NCBI RefSeq assembly: GCF_000520515.1
Contig: NZ_KI914721.1
Coordinates: 25,510 to 66,078, forward strand
Direction: 5' to 3'
Length of the DNA stretch: 40,569 nt
Origin: Arthrobacter sp. H20
Lineage (GTDB): Bacteria; Actinomycetota; Actinomycetes; Actinomycetales; Micrococcaceae
The notes under the pieces are model-generated. The model was not told the origin of the DNA. It made no database searches and saw nothing but the letters and a program-made list of their open reading frames with translations. The position numbers and the translations under genes were made by a program. Below are positions 17,136-25,971 of this stretch, piece by piece (within the stretch, counting starts at the first letter, position 1; every line of letters starts with the position of its first letter).

Positions 17136-18248
17136 GCACTGAAACGCCCATCAAGGACAGAGACGGAAGTGCGCTGTCGCCGGCACCAGCCCTACCGGAG
17201 CGCGGGACCCAGCCACCGTGGCTGATCGTGACCCTGCGGGAGGTCATGATCAAGGCCAAGGACCGCAGCTATGCCATCAGTACGATCATCACTCTGGTAC
17301 TCATTGTTGCCGGAGTGGTGTTCAACGCCTTCATGATGAACCGGGGCGATGATTTTACGGTGGCTGTGCAGTCCGATACTGCCGCAGCTGCAAGGTTCTG
17401 ACGGTTCGTGGGAGCTTACAGGAAAGAGTGAGGTCCCCGCCGGTATCAGCGCTCAGGTGGGTGAGTCGTTGAACGCCTACGTGCTGGAGCAGAATGCGGC
17501 CGCCGCTGGAACGACGGCTGATCAGCTGTTGTCCGGAGCCGACCTGGAGCAGTCGCTGCTGGAGGGCAGCGAGGAGAATCAGCTGCTCGCCACCATTGCC
17601 GGGTTTGTCTTCAGCTTCCTGTTCTATATGGCGTCGATCATCTTCGGTATGGCAATTGCCAACTCGGTAGTCGAGGAGAAGCAGAACCGCGTGGTGGAGA
17701 TCCTGGCCACCGCAATACCTATCCGCCAACTCCTCTATGGGAAGGTGCTGGGAAACACGATCCTGGCGATGGTTCAGCTGGCGCTCTACGGCGGCGCCGC
17801 ATTACTTGCCCTCAACCTCACGGGGACCGCTGACCTGGTGGGCAGCATCATCCCGGCCTCCGGCTGGTTCCTCGTTTTCTTCCTCTTCGGGTTCCTGATC
17901 CTCGCCGCAATCTGGGCTGTCCTCGGCTCTTTGGCGAGCAGGCCTGAGGATCTGAGCCACAACTCCACCCCCGTGATGGCCCTGATCTTCGCGGCACTCT
18001 TTGTCGGTTTGTTTGCCTCAGGTCAGCTTCTGGTGGTTGCTTCCTATGTCCCAGTGGTGTCATCGGTTGCGATGCCTATCAGGGTGTTGAATTCGCCCGT
18101 GGCATTGTGGGAGCCGCTGCTGTCCCTGGTGATCGCTTTGGCGGCCGCGGTCGCGCTGCTGCACCTTGGCGAGAAGATCTACCGTCGGGCAGTCATGCAG
18201 GGCGGGGGAGCGCTGAGCCTCCGCAAAGCGATCAAACTCGAGCAGTAG
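17132..18248 (+). pseudogene. NatB-like ABC permease gene, frame broken with an internal deletion
   Basis: The first frame (GTG at 17132, stop 17399-17401) has a Pro-rich lead and the first helix (AISTIITLVLIVAGVVFNAFM), then TVAVQSDTAAAARF. The second frame resumes with DGSWELTGKSEVPAGISAQVG and continues through five further helices to 18248 (LLATIAGFVFSFLFYMASIIF, with NSVVEEKQNRVVEILATAI). Between them the family normally has roughly 50-60 more residues of extracytoplasmic domain, so sequence is missing as well as the frame being changed. Start and stop overlap the ATPase as in an intact operon. Probably no functional transporter is made; an internal start in the second frame (about 17349) would give only the C-terminal part. 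Confidence 0.78.
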
Positions 18249-18260
18249 GCGCACGGTAGG

Positions 18261-18932
18261 TCACCAGGTGGAAACGACCTCAATCTGCGCGAACCGTTTG
18301 GCGGCTTCCGTCTCGTCAGGGGTCAGCCCAGCAATGGGGACAGCCAGGATGCCGTAGTCGCCAGGTGCAAGATCTGGTGGAAGGCTAATCTGGAACGTGT
18401 AGTTGCCGTTGGCGTCCGCTGCGACAGATGGGTACCCGATCAGCGACGAATCGGTCTGGGCAGGGCCAAAACTCACCTGGATCTCTGTACCCGGCGCATA
18501 ACCGGATCCGACGATGTTCCAGGAAGTTCCGACGTGGCGGACCACACGGATCCCGTCCCAGGTGGAGACCAGTTCCAGGTCGTCGTAGGTGCCAGACAGT
18601 CCTGGAATCGGGGGCTCTGAGGTTTCAGTGATTGGCGCCTCCGTCGGCTCAGCCACGTTGGTCTCCTCCACAGCCGGTTCCGCGGCTGGCTCTTCAGAGA
18701 CTTCAGAGACTTCAGGGCTCGGTTCTGGGCTGGCGGTAACCGGCTCGTCGGCGGCCTCAGCAGGCGATGGCGAGTCCTCAGGGGTTGAGGCCGGGCTGGG
18801 GGACGATGTTGGGGAGGGCGAGGTGGTCGACTCTGTATCTGTTACGTCCGCCGCGGGCTCGGCGTTGGAGACGCAGCCGGTGAGAAGGAGGGCAGAGATG
18901 GACAGGGCAAGAAGGGGCGAGGACTTCTTCAC
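18261..18932 (-). CDS. Putative lipoprotein with a Ser/Pro/Glu-rich stalk
   Basis: 223 aa, GTG start. A lipoprotein signal peptide with lipobox LLTGC places the lipid-bearing Cys at residue 20. About 90 residues of Ser, Thr, Pro, Glu and Ala follow (for example SPSPTSSPSPASTPEDSPSP), which looks like an extended cell-wall stalk. The last ~110 residues form a compact domain rich in beta signals (WNIVGSGYAPGTEIQVSFG, NGNYTFQISLPPDLAPGDYG), similar to an Ig- or fibronectin-like fold. Function is unknown. The gene is convergent with the permease pseudogene (12-nt gap). Confidence 0.8.
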   Translation of the reverse strand: MKKSSPLLALSISALLLTGCVSNAEPAADVTDTESTTSPSPTSSPSPASTPEDSPSPAEAADEPVTASPEPSPEVSEVSEEPAAEPAVEETNVAEPTEAPITETSEPPIPGLSGTYDDLELVSTWDGIRVVRHVGTSWNIVGSGYAPGTEIQVSFGPAQTDSSLIGYPSVAADANGNYTFQISLPPDLAPGDYGILAVPIAGLTPDETEAAKRFAQIEVVSTW

Positions 18933-19063
18933 AGGCTGTGCTTTCGTAAGGGGTCAGTAGATAGGTTGGACACTACCAATGCGGTGCAGTAACTGACAGC
19001 ACAACTTGGTTACGTGAGCTAACCGTTATAGGAGCGCTTGGCCTTCGAGACCAGCGACCTCAC

Positions 19064-19363
19064 TCAACGCACAGGCACAACGGGTGACCCGCCGAGACCG
19101 AGCACCACCTCCTCGCCGTCGTCGAGATTTTCAACCATCAAATCGAAGTGCATCTGCTGCGGATTGACCGGGCCAGGCCAGCTTGGCGGCCGGTAGTCCG
19201 CTACCTGCTGGAAGGAAATGCAATTACTGCTGTCGTCCGGCCGGATATCGGCCCAATCGGCGTCAGCTTCCACCTTCCAACCGAGCAGTTCTCCGTAGAA
19301 GGTGGCGAATGACTCTGGGTCAGGACAGTCGATGACAACACTGGGAAAGCGTGCAATAGTCAT
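19064..19363 (-). CDS. Short VOC/glyoxalase-like protein
   Basis: 99 aa. The start PSVVIDCPDPESFATFYGELLGW is the typical first beta-alpha unit of actinobacterial VOC proteins, and HFDLMVENLDDGEEVVLGLG is the start of the second. Most such proteins continue for about 15-25 more residues with a FRVFLDPAGHPFCL-like end, which is absent; the frame stops after VVPVR. I see no continuation in other frames. It may therefore be C-terminally truncated. Metal-dependent activity is doubtful; members can bind small ligands or resistance drugs. Confidence 0.7.
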   Translation of the reverse strand: MTIARFPSVVIDCPDPESFATFYGELLGWKVEADADWADIRPDDSSNCISFQQVADYRPPSWPGPVNPQQMHFDLMVENLDDGEEVVLGLGGSPVVPVR

Positions 19364-19445
19364 GCCGGAAGCCTACTGCCGTCGTTCACCATAGAGAAGG
19401 GATCTGGCAATTACTGAGGTGGATTGCGCTAGTGGTCCCGGACCC

Positions 19446-20384
19446 TCAGCCGGTGGTTGTCCCGTTTCCCAGGGCCTTCAGTGCCCGCCCAGTGGACCCA
19501 CCGAGGTTCCACTCCGAGGTGAACTGATCGATCCGCGCCAGCTGCTCTGCGCTGAGGGGCTGGAGGGTGGCTTCGAACTCACCGAGGTGAAGGTCACTGA
19601 CCACATTGACCACTGTGGGGGCGACCGCCAGGTAATCGGCTGCTTTGGTGATCCGGGCTCGCATCGAGGCAGACATCGACGAGGCTGAGTCCTTCGCAGC
19701 CGCGATAACACCGTCCAGGTCAACAAATTCCTGCAGCAGGCTGGCGGCAGTCTTGTCCCCGATCCCAGGGACTCCCGGTAGCCCATCAGAGCTGTCCCCT
19801 CGCAGAGCAGCGAAATCAGCATACTGGCCGGGTAGAACGCTGTACTTGCTGACCACCGTCGCGTCAGTGAGAACCTCGAGTCGGCTCATGCCACGAGCGG
19901 TGTAAATCACCCGAACGTCCCGGTCGTCGTTGATCAGCTGAAACAGGTCGCGATCGCCAGTCACTATGTCGACGGCGGAATCCGCCTGGGCCGCAAGGCT
20001 GCCAATGACGTCGTCGGCCTCATGCTGGGCGGCTCCGATCACCGTGATGCCGAAGGCGGCCAGCGCCTCACGAATCATCGGTACCTGGGCAACCAGGCCC
20101 GGGGGCACCTCTTCGACGTCGACTCCGCCATCGATCGCCTTGACCATCCGATGCGCTTTATAACTCGGGATGAGGTTGACTCGCCAGGCCGGTCGCCAGT
20201 CGTCGTCCCAGCAAGCGATCAGGTGCGTGGGCTGATAATCGGTCACCAGGCGCGCGATCATATCGAGCAGGCCACGCACGGCATTCACTGGTGTGCCGTC
20301 GGGAGCCCTGAGGGAATCAGGCAGCCCGTAGAACGCCCGGAAGTACAGTGAAGCGGTGTCGAGGAGCATCAGTCGGTTGGCCAC
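19446..20384 (-). CDS. 5'-3' exonuclease (PolA N-domain / flap endonuclease type)
   Basis: 312 aa, GTG start with AGAGGA upstream. The N-terminal metal-binding part MLLDTASLYFRAFYGLPDSL, the Arg/Lys arch region (LIPSYKAHR), the acidic cluster AAQHEADDVIGSLAA with VTGDRDLFQLI, and the helix-hairpin-helix SDGLPGVPGIGDKTAASLL are all present. Family knowledge: it degrades 5' flaps and primers during replication and repair. It stands alone with no polymerase domain, like Xni or actinobacterial stand-alone exonucleases. Length is normal for the family. Confidence 0.92.
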   Translation of the reverse strand: MANRLMLLDTASLYFRAFYGLPDSLRAPDGTPVNAVRGLLDMIARLVTDYQPTHLIACWDDDWRPAWRVNLIPSYKAHRMVKAIDGGVDVEEVPPGLVAQVPMIREALAAFGITVIGAAQHEADDVIGSLAAQADSAVDIVTGDRDLFQLINDDRDVRVIYTARGMSRLEVLTDATVVSKYSVLPGQYADFAALRGDSSDGLPGVPGIGDKTAASLLQEFVDLDGVIAAAKDSASSMSASMRARITKAADYLAVAPTVVNVVSDLHLGEFEATLQPLSAEQLARIDQFTSEWNLGGSTGRALKALGNGTTTG

Positions 20385-20427
20385 CCCGTGATCCTCTCAT
20401 GAGCGGACTATACGAGGCGCACTTCCG

Positions 20428-20718
20428 TTAGGCCTCGTCGGTCTTCGGGTCCTCAGCGGACCGGTTCTTCCCGCCCCCGGAGGAGTAGCGGCGCATCATT
20501 CGCCGTGCGGGTCCTGCCCAGGACAAAAGCAGGAGGAGAGTAAAGAAGTTATTCATCACTCCGCCCAGCAGGTTGCCGGGTAATACCTGGGTCAGGAGAA
20601 GGAAAATCATCCCGGCTCCCAGAACCGTTTTGACTATCCGTAGGGCCCTGTTATTGACGGCAAATGGCCACGGATGCAGGTCGACGGCGGGAGCGTCGTC
20701 GCGATTTGTCCTTGCCAC
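20428..20718 (-). CDS. Small two-helix membrane protein, unrecognised
   Basis: 96 aa from GTG 20718, preferred because AAAGGGGTGG lies about ten bases upstream; the frame extends in principle to 20811. After a polar lead with VDLHPWPFAVNNRALRIVK there are two hydrophobic stretches (TVLGAGMIFLLLTQVLPGNLL and NNFFTLLLLLSWAG). A basic, Ser/Gly-rich tail follows (RRMMRRYSSGGGKNRS). No family or function is recognised. It is next to the exonuclease gene with a 43-nt gap and runs in the same direction. Confidence 0.6.
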   Translation of the reverse strand: MARTNRDDAPAVDLHPWPFAVNNRALRIVKTVLGAGMIFLLLTQVLPGNLLGGVMNNFFTLLLLLSWAGPARRMMRRYSSGGGKNRSAEDPKTDEA

Positions 20719-20822
20719 CTGTGAGCCACCCCTTTCGTCAGCATTAAGGATACCCTGCCAGTCGAGGCTGCGTCCCGGCGTCATGCCTTGTTGACGCCGG
20801 TCATTACGCACTTTATTAGCGT

Positions 20823-21074
20823 ATTCTCACGAGTGGCTATTGCCGGAATTGTTGGTCTCATGCAGAAGGAACTCGAATCGTATGGCAGCACATTCCGCCC
20901 GTGTCAGGCTACGTGTCGGGTTCGCGCAGGCGGTGGTGCCCGAAGAAGTCGGTCACCTGTGTGGGCTCCGACTGGACCAAAAGCCTGCGCAAGGGCCAGA
21001 CGGCGACTATCGGTCTGCAGGTGAATGCGGCGAAGCCGCCGGTCAAGCCGGCCGTCACGGTGACGGCCAACTAG
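20823..21074 (+). pseudogene. Possible remnant of a secreted protein C-terminus
   Basis: The frame ending at TAG 21072-21074 reads KKSVTCVGSDWTKSLRKGQ, TATIGLQVNAAKPPVKPAVT and VTAN over its last ~40 codons. This resembles the end of a secreted beta-sandwich (CBM2-like, with a GxxxTIGLQV strand) followed by a Pro/Lys/Val linker. The frame upstream of about 20940 does not look coding and there is no start or signal peptide. It is offered as a gene remnant with low confidence. Apart from this I see nothing in 20719-21076. Confidence 0.25.
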
Positions 21075-21076
21075 TC

Positions 21077-22690
21077 TCAGGCTGGCGCGGAGTCCACGTG
21101 GAAGCTGTTGCCTTCGGCGCCTGGATTGGCTGGGGTGCCGGACTCGTCTCTGATGGCGGTTCGGCGCAACGCGAGCCAGAACAGATCTGCCGCGGCCGAA
21201 CGCTCAGCTTTGACAATCGAGTCAGCACGAAGCGTGTCAGCCCAGTGCTGCACCAAGTCGTGATGGAACACGAATTCCTCGAGGGCGTTGCGCTCGGGCA
21301 GGACCAGGCCAGCCGTTTGCTGGCCCTGCGGCAGTTGATGTATTGCAGCGATAATCGATTCAAGGGTGCGTCGCACCGTTTCCGGGCCGCGGGACTGTTC
21401 AGGTATCCTTCCCAGATCTTTTGCTGACGCAATCTCGGTGCGAAGGTGTTGGGTGTACTGGGCCCATGCGCGCGCGTGGTCGGGGTGGACCGCCATCGTG
21501 CCGAGAGCACCGGCCGCGAGGGACGTGTCAAAGATGACGTATCCACCACGGCCGTTGTGCTTGGCTGAATACATGGCCTGATCTGCTTCGTGAAGCAGCA
21601 CTTCCCGGTGGCTGCCGGGCGAGCTGACTGAGATACCAATGCTGACGCGGATTTCCAGCTCCACCCCGAGTAGGTGAACCGGCGGACTCACTGCTTTCAG
21701 GATGCGCTCGGCCATTGCTGGTGCCTCGTCAAGAGCCGTTCCGGGCAGCAGCAGGGTGAACTCATCGCCCCCATTGCGTGCCGCGGTGTCGCCACCCCTG
21801 ATACACGATTCAAGGCGGCGCGCCAGTTCAATGAGGAGCGTATCCCCGGCAGCATGACCGTAGGAATCATTGACAGGTTTGAAGCCGTCAATATCGACAG
21901 CAATAACCATCACTGGCGCTTTGCTGCGCTGGCTGAGGCTGAGCGCCTGCGTCAGTCGGTCATGCAGAAGGGTGCGATTGGCCAGGCCCGTGAGGGGATC
22001 GTGGAGGGCCTGGGTTGCGAGGCGATCATGAAGGATGATTTCTTCTCGTCTCGCCCGCTCATGAATTGTCCAATGCACAATGCTGGTGGCGCACATCACC
22101 AGGAAGAGGGCGCTGTGAATGAGTGACCACTTGATTGGGTGATCCAGCGCATCCTCGTGGTTGTAGACATGCGCTGGGGCAAGCACGCCGAACAGCGCAT
22201 GGTGTCCCAACACCAACAGCGAAGCCGTCGCTAGCGGGGCCCAGTCCTCATACAGTGCAACGACCGGAACCAGAACAAAGAACAGAAAGTGCGCCTCGAT
22301 TGTCCCGCTGATGTGGACGATCATCGCCGCGATCGCCATGAGCGCGGCCGAACTCAGGGAAGAGCTGAACCGCCGACCGAATGGCGCTTTCCACGCAACC
22401 AGGACCATAGCAGCGGGAATCGCGCCCTGCACCAGGGCCTCCACCAGCGGAGTCTGCTGAAAAAGTGAGAAGCCAGTGACTGCTCCCGCGGAAACTAGCG
22501 CGAAGAGCAGGATCAGCCGGTGGCGGAAATTCCAGGCGGGGTCGGGAAGCCGTGCACCACGGGGAAAAGCACTGAGCGCAGGTCCAATCCGCTGAAGAAC
22601 CACGTCGATGCCCCCGAACTCGTCCAACGGCGCCCAGCGCGCCCACGCCACGATCATTGTGGCACACCCACGGTAGCGCCTTTTCGGCAA
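21077..22690 (-). CDS. Membrane-bound diguanylate cyclase (GGDEF)
   Basis: 537 aa from TTG 22690, or 526 aa from ATG 22657; neither has a clear ribosome site. Six or so membrane helices (about residues 55-215) include IVHISGTIEAHFLFFVLVPV and HHALFGVLAPAHVYNHED, a His-rich sensor block shared by many actinobacterial GGDEF proteins. A DPLTGLANR start, DIDGFKPVNDSYGHAAGDTLL and an intact NGGDEFTLLLPG active site follow near residues 225-390, so synthesis of c-di-GMP from two GTP is likely. A C-terminal helical region of about 130 residues has no recognised motif. It contrasts with the broken GGDEF gene at 3834-4481. Confidence 0.9.
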   Translation of the reverse strand: MPKRRYRGCATMIVAWARWAPLDEFGGIDVVLQRIGPALSAFPRGARLPDPAWNFRHRLILLFALVSAGAVTGFSLFQQTPLVEALVQGAIPAAMVLVAWKAPFGRRFSSSLSSAALMAIAAMIVHISGTIEAHFLFFVLVPVVALYEDWAPLATASLLVLGHHALFGVLAPAHVYNHEDALDHPIKWSLIHSALFLVMCATSIVHWTIHERARREEIILHDRLATQALHDPLTGLANRTLLHDRLTQALSLSQRSKAPVMVIAVDIDGFKPVNDSYGHAAGDTLLIELARRLESCIRGGDTAARNGGDEFTLLLPGTALDEAPAMAERILKAVSPPVHLLGVELEIRVSIGISVSSPGSHREVLLHEADQAMYSAKHNGRGGYVIFDTSLAAGALGTMAVHPDHARAWAQYTQHLRTEIASAKDLGRIPEQSRGPETVRRTLESIIAAIHQLPQGQQTAGLVLPERNALEEFVFHHDLVQHWADTLRADSIVKAERSAAADLFWLALRRTAIRDESGTPANPGAEGNSFHVDSAPA

Positions 22691-22768
22691 CTGTATGTAG
22701 ACCTCTGCAGATCCAGCGCGAATATTGTGTCCGCAGCATGATGCAGCAGCCGAACCTGCGAGTGAGCG

Positions 22769-23506
22769 CTAGGCGAGTCCCGCTTCCACCACAGCGGACA
22801 GTGACGACCACGCCGCCACCAGCGAGCCAGCTACGACGACGGCAAACAACAGGAGCCAGACTGGCGAGGGAATCCCTGTGCTGCGGTACAGCAGGTAGGC
22901 GTCCGACGACTGCAGCTCCCGACGACGCCGCAAGTGCACCGACACCACCTTGCCCAGGTCCCGCACCGACCCCACGAGTAACGCGAGGCCGAGCGCCACC
23001 ACCACATGCCCAGTGAACTGGCCCGGCACTGCCAGGACGAACACTGCTGAGATTCCCACTGCCACCAGCAGGATCAACAGACCCCCACCATTGCGGATGA
23101 AAAGGAGCGCGGCCAGCAGGATCAGCGCCCCGGCTGAGAGGGCAGCTGGACCCCACCCGTTGACGCCAGACCACGCCAGCGCCGCTCCAACTGCCGCGGG
23201 CGCCGGATACCCCCAGAAACCCGCCCAGGCGGAACGCCATCCGGGTTGCCCTCTGGTTGTTGTTGTCCCCGCATGGTCCATCGTGAGGGTGATCCCCTTG
23301 AGGACCCGACCCGTCATCAGGGCAGCGAAAGCATGCCCCAGTTCGTGGACAACCGTGGTAAACAACCCGAAGTACCGCCAGCTTGCTCTGGGCAGGGAGA
23401 GCGTCGCAGCGGCAAGCAGCACGATGGCCAGTTCGATAAGTGTGATGTCTGGCGGCGTCGCCCGGGCAAAACCGCCCAGGACCTGGCTCCACCACGTCTC
23501 AATCAT
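22769..23506 (-). CDS. M50-family (site-2-protease-like) membrane peptidase
   Basis: 245 aa, ATG start. The zinc motif HELGH is at residues 54-58 in a membrane-associated segment (GLFTTVVHELGHAFAALMTG), followed by about six hydrophobic helices to residue 240. This is the pattern of the M50B-like group in which the metalloprotease site lies near the first helices. Family members act in the membrane or on membrane proteins; the substrate here is unknown. No PDZ or CBS domain is present. It is divergent from the App1-like gene. Confidence 0.85.
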   Translation of the reverse strand: MIETWWSQVLGGFARATPPDITLIELAIVLLAAATLSLPRASWRYFGLFTTVVHELGHAFAALMTGRVLKGITLTMDHAGTTTTRGQPGWRSAWAGFWGYPAPAAVGAALAWSGVNGWGPAALSAGALILLAALLFIRNGGGLLILLVAVGISAVFVLAVPGQFTGHVVVALGLALLVGSVRDLGKVVSVHLRRRRELQSSDAYLLYRSTGIPSPVWLLLFAVVVAGSLVAAWSSLSAVVEAGLA

Positions 23507-23569
23507 CCCCCTACACTACTGAACCAGTACGAGACTGATACGAAGCCCTCGACGTGAAAGACTGGTGCC

Positions 23570-24676
23570 ATGTCATCGAGCACCCAGCCAAGCCGACCCG
23601 AGCCGGACAACGACGGCGTCAACGAGCCTACTCACCTTGGACTGCGCATCGACGATGCATGGCATTCCCTCCAGACCAACGTTGCTCTCAAGCGCGGCCA
23701 TGTGGAAACGATCATCCCCTACACCGGCTATGGTTCGGGCTCCTGGATCCGCGTCCTCGCCCGCGTAGTCCTGGCTGATCCGGAAGAGATGGCGCCGATT
23801 AGCGGCGGCGAGGTGCTGAAGACCATCAAGGAGGGCATCCGTGGCTGGCGCAATTTCACCAGCGCCCCGGTGCGCTACGCGAAGGTCACTGTTGAAGTCG
23901 ACGGCGAAACACACCACGTGACCGCCGATCGCGGCGGGATTGTCGACGCGCGGATTGACGCGCACCTCGCGCCGGGGTGGCATACCATCAGGTTGCGATC
24001 GGCCGATGACATTCTTGCCGAGTCGCCAGTCCGCATTGTTGAGTCAGGCATCACCTTTGGTGTGGTTTCGGATATTGACGACACAGTTATGGTGACCGCC
24101 CTGCCGCGGCCCTTTCTCGCAGCCTGGAACACCTTTGTCCTCGACGAGCATGCGCGCGCGGCTACCCCGGGCATGGCGGTGCTGCTGGAGCGGATTACCC
24201 AGGAGGCCCCCGGCGCTCCAGTCCTTTACCTGTCCACCGGCGCCTGGAACGTTGCACCTGCGCTTACCCGGTTCCTTTCCAGGAACCTGTACCCGGCAGG
24301 ACCGAAACTGCTCACCGATTGGGGTCCCACCCCTGACCGATGGTTCCGCAGCGGCCCGGAGCACAAACGCAACTCACTGAAACGTCTCGCCGCCGAGTTT
24401 CCCGAGATCAAATGGCTGCTGATCGGCGACAACGGTCAGCATGATGAAGAGATCTATGCTGATTTTGCTGAACAGTATCCGCAGAACGTGCGCGCCATCG
24501 CCATCCGTCAACTCACCATGGGCGAGGCGGTCCTGGCTGGAGGCCGGTCGAAAGCCAAGCCGTCCTCGCGCACTCCCAACGTTGAGTGGATCTATGCCCC
24601 CGACGGTGCAGGAATGTCGGCGCAGCTAGCTGACCTGGGAATTATTGATCAGTCGTTTCAGAATCCGGCAGGGTAG
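23570..24676 (+). CDS. App1-like (DUF2183) phosphatase domain protein
   Basis: 368 aa, ATG start. The N-terminal half carries beta-strand segments (GSWIRVLARVVLA, YAKVTVEVDGETH) and the C-terminal half the HAD-type phosphatase part. The DxDxT motif is at Asp168-Ile-Asp170-Asp-Thr172 (VVSDIDDTVMVT), later motifs are VLYLSTGAWN and LIGDNGQHDEEIY, with a Lys in PEHKRNSL. Yeast App1 is a phosphatidate phosphatase acting on membrane lipid; the bacterial role is not established. Its 3' end overlaps the convergent FUSC gene by 35 nt. Confidence 0.88.
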   Translation: MSSSTQPSRPEPDNDGVNEPTHLGLRIDDAWHSLQTNVALKRGHVETIIPYTGYGSGSWIRVLARVVLADPEEMAPISGGEVLKTIKEGIRGWRNFTSAPVRYAKVTVEVDGETHHVTADRGGIVDARIDAHLAPGWHTIRLRSADDILAESPVRIVESGITFGVVSDIDDTVMVTALPRPFLAAWNTFVLDEHARAATPGMAVLLERITQEAPGAPVLYLSTGAWNVAPALTRFLSRNLYPAGPKLLTDWGPTPDRWFRSGPEHKRNSLKRLAAEFPEIKWLLIGDNGQHDEEIYADFAEQYPQNVRAIAIRQLTMGEAVLAGGRSKAKPSSRTPNVEWIYAPDGAGMSAQLADLGIIDQSFQNPAG

Positions 24677-25751
24677 GGTTCTTTCGGGCCGCGTCCCCAC
24701 GGACCGTCAACAGGATCCGGCGGAGCCCCATGCCCAGGGAGGCTGTCGCCCCGATTCGATCATCTGATCCTGAACTGTTGACCGCTGTCATGAGGCGTTC
24801 GACTGCGGCTTCTGCCTCCTGCAGCAGTTCCGACTCCGCATCCCAGGCCTCCACGGCGTCTGCTGCCAGCGCTGTCGCTTCAGCAAGTGGCAAACCAAGG
24901 GACTGCGGCATTGGAGTATTGTCGGGTGAGTGCCAGATGGCGCTGGCGAGCAGCTCAGTCATATCCTCCACATAGAAGGTAATGCGCTCCATTGAATGCA
25001 GTGAGTGAAAATCCACCCCCAGGTCTCGCTTATGCCTCCGCTGGCGAATGTTGCCGTGACGGCTCGAGTCCGCGAGATGGACTGCAGTGCGGACCTCCCG
25101 GCTGAACTGAGTGAGCTGGTTCTGCCGACCGGCCCAGTCTTCGTGTCGTGGCGGCCATTCCTCTCGCACAGCCGCGGCCATGTCCCGTAGCTGCAGCGCG
25201 AGCGCTGACCTGAGACTGTCCAGACCCTTCACGACGCCGCTCAGGTGCAAGGGCGGGAAAATTAGCATGTTCACTCCCAGTCCTACGCTCACGCCAACCA
25301 GCATCTGGACCATATAACCGTATGAGTACCCATCAGGATCGTCGCCGCCCAACAGCAAGACGAACAGGGCAGCAATCGGGATCCAATCACGCCCTGCCCC
25401 TAGCCGGGGCAGTCCCGCCACCAGGACGCCGAGACCCACCACTAGCGACACTGAGATGATCGATCGGCCGGCAAGGAAGATGACGGGGAAGGCGAGCATG
25501 AGGCCGATTGCGAGCCCGGCAAGGGTCTGGATGCCCTGTCGGGCGGAGCCAGCAATCGTAGGATACATGCAGGCGACGGCGCCCAACGGTGCGTAGTAGG
25601 GGTACTCGGATGCCACACCCGGAATCTGAAGGGCCAGCAGCCAGGCGATCGACGCCGCTACTGACGCCTTAAACGCAAGCAACAACCGTTCATGTCGGAC
25701 CAGCCCGCCCACGCGGGTGAGCAGGCGCGCGCCAGAAAGGTTTTTCAGCAT
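24642..25751 (-). CDS. FUSC-like / aromatic acid exporter family membrane protein
   Basis: 369 aa, ATG start. Five or six N-terminal membrane helices (about residues 25-165) include SEYPYYAPLGAVACMYPTIAG, a typical FUSC/DUF939 signature, and SVSLVVGLGVLVAGLPRLGAG. A soluble C-terminal half of about 190 residues is predicted as long helices. Proteins of this group export p-hydroxybenzoic acid or similar compounds, or keep a helical scaffold; the substrate here is unknown. The gene is divergent from metF and convergent with the App1-like gene. Confidence 0.82.
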   Translation of the reverse strand: MLKNLSGARLLTRVGGLVRHERLLLAFKASVAASIAWLLALQIPGVASEYPYYAPLGAVACMYPTIAGSARQGIQTLAGLAIGLMLAFPVIFLAGRSIISVSLVVGLGVLVAGLPRLGAGRDWIPIAALFVLLLGGDDPDGYSYGYMVQMLVGVSVGLGVNMLIFPPLHLSGVVKGLDSLRSALALQLRDMAAAVREEWPPRHEDWAGRQNQLTQFSREVRTAVHLADSSRHGNIRQRRHKRDLGVDFHSLHSMERITFYVEDMTELLASAIWHSPDNTPMPQSLGLPLAEATALAADAVEAWDAESELLQEAEAAVERLMTAVNSSGSDDRIGATASLGMGLRRILLTVRGDAARKNPTLPDSETTDQ

Positions 25752-25833
25752 GCTTGCTATTGTCCCAGCATTGGAGCTGATTGCGCACCCGACACTTGAT
25801 CCCGCGTAGCCGACGGCGTAGCGTAGCGCTCAA

Positions 25834-25898
25834 GTTACTTCAGTAACGGGTCAGCGACTCTCCAATGGAGAGTGTGGGTGCCCCCATGTGGGCCTGAC
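25834..25898 (+). ncRNA. Structured metF leader RNA, candidate cis-regulatory element
   Basis: A hairpin GTTAC-TTCA-GTAAC (25834-25847) is followed by a three-way-junction-like fold. The closing stem is GTCAG (25850-25854) with CTGAC (25894-25898). Inside are a perfect 7-bp hairpin ACTCTCC-AAT-GGAGAGT (25857-25873) and a GCCC/GGGC hairpin (25880-25893). The fold ends just before a short ORF and about 125 nt before metF. I do not see the conserved bases of SAM-I, SAM-IV or cobalamin riboswitches. Assignment to a class is not possible here. Confidence 0.5.
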
Positions 25899-25917
25899 AT
25901 TTGTTCGCAGGAGTTCC

Positions 25918-25971
25918 GTGTTCGCACGGCCGCACGACGCCTCGACTCAACCCTGCGTTCCTTCTGCTTAA
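25918..25971 (+). CDS. Short upstream ORF in the metF leader
   Basis: A 17-codon ORF with a GTG start and a strong AGGAG ribosome site five bases upstream (25909-25913). The peptide reads MFARPHDASTQPCVPSA. It lies between the structured leader and metF (52 nt from its end to the metF start), so it could be a leader peptide whose translation controls the downstream gene. It contains one Cys and no internal Met, so it is not a typical Met attenuator. Whether it is translated is unknown. Confidence 0.4.
   Translation: MFARPHDASTQPCVPSA

Noticed and set aside
22248-23495. Long minus-strand frame of 415 codons
   Set aside because: Overlaps both the GGDEF and M50 genes in another frame and has a low-complexity, Arg/Gly-rich composition.
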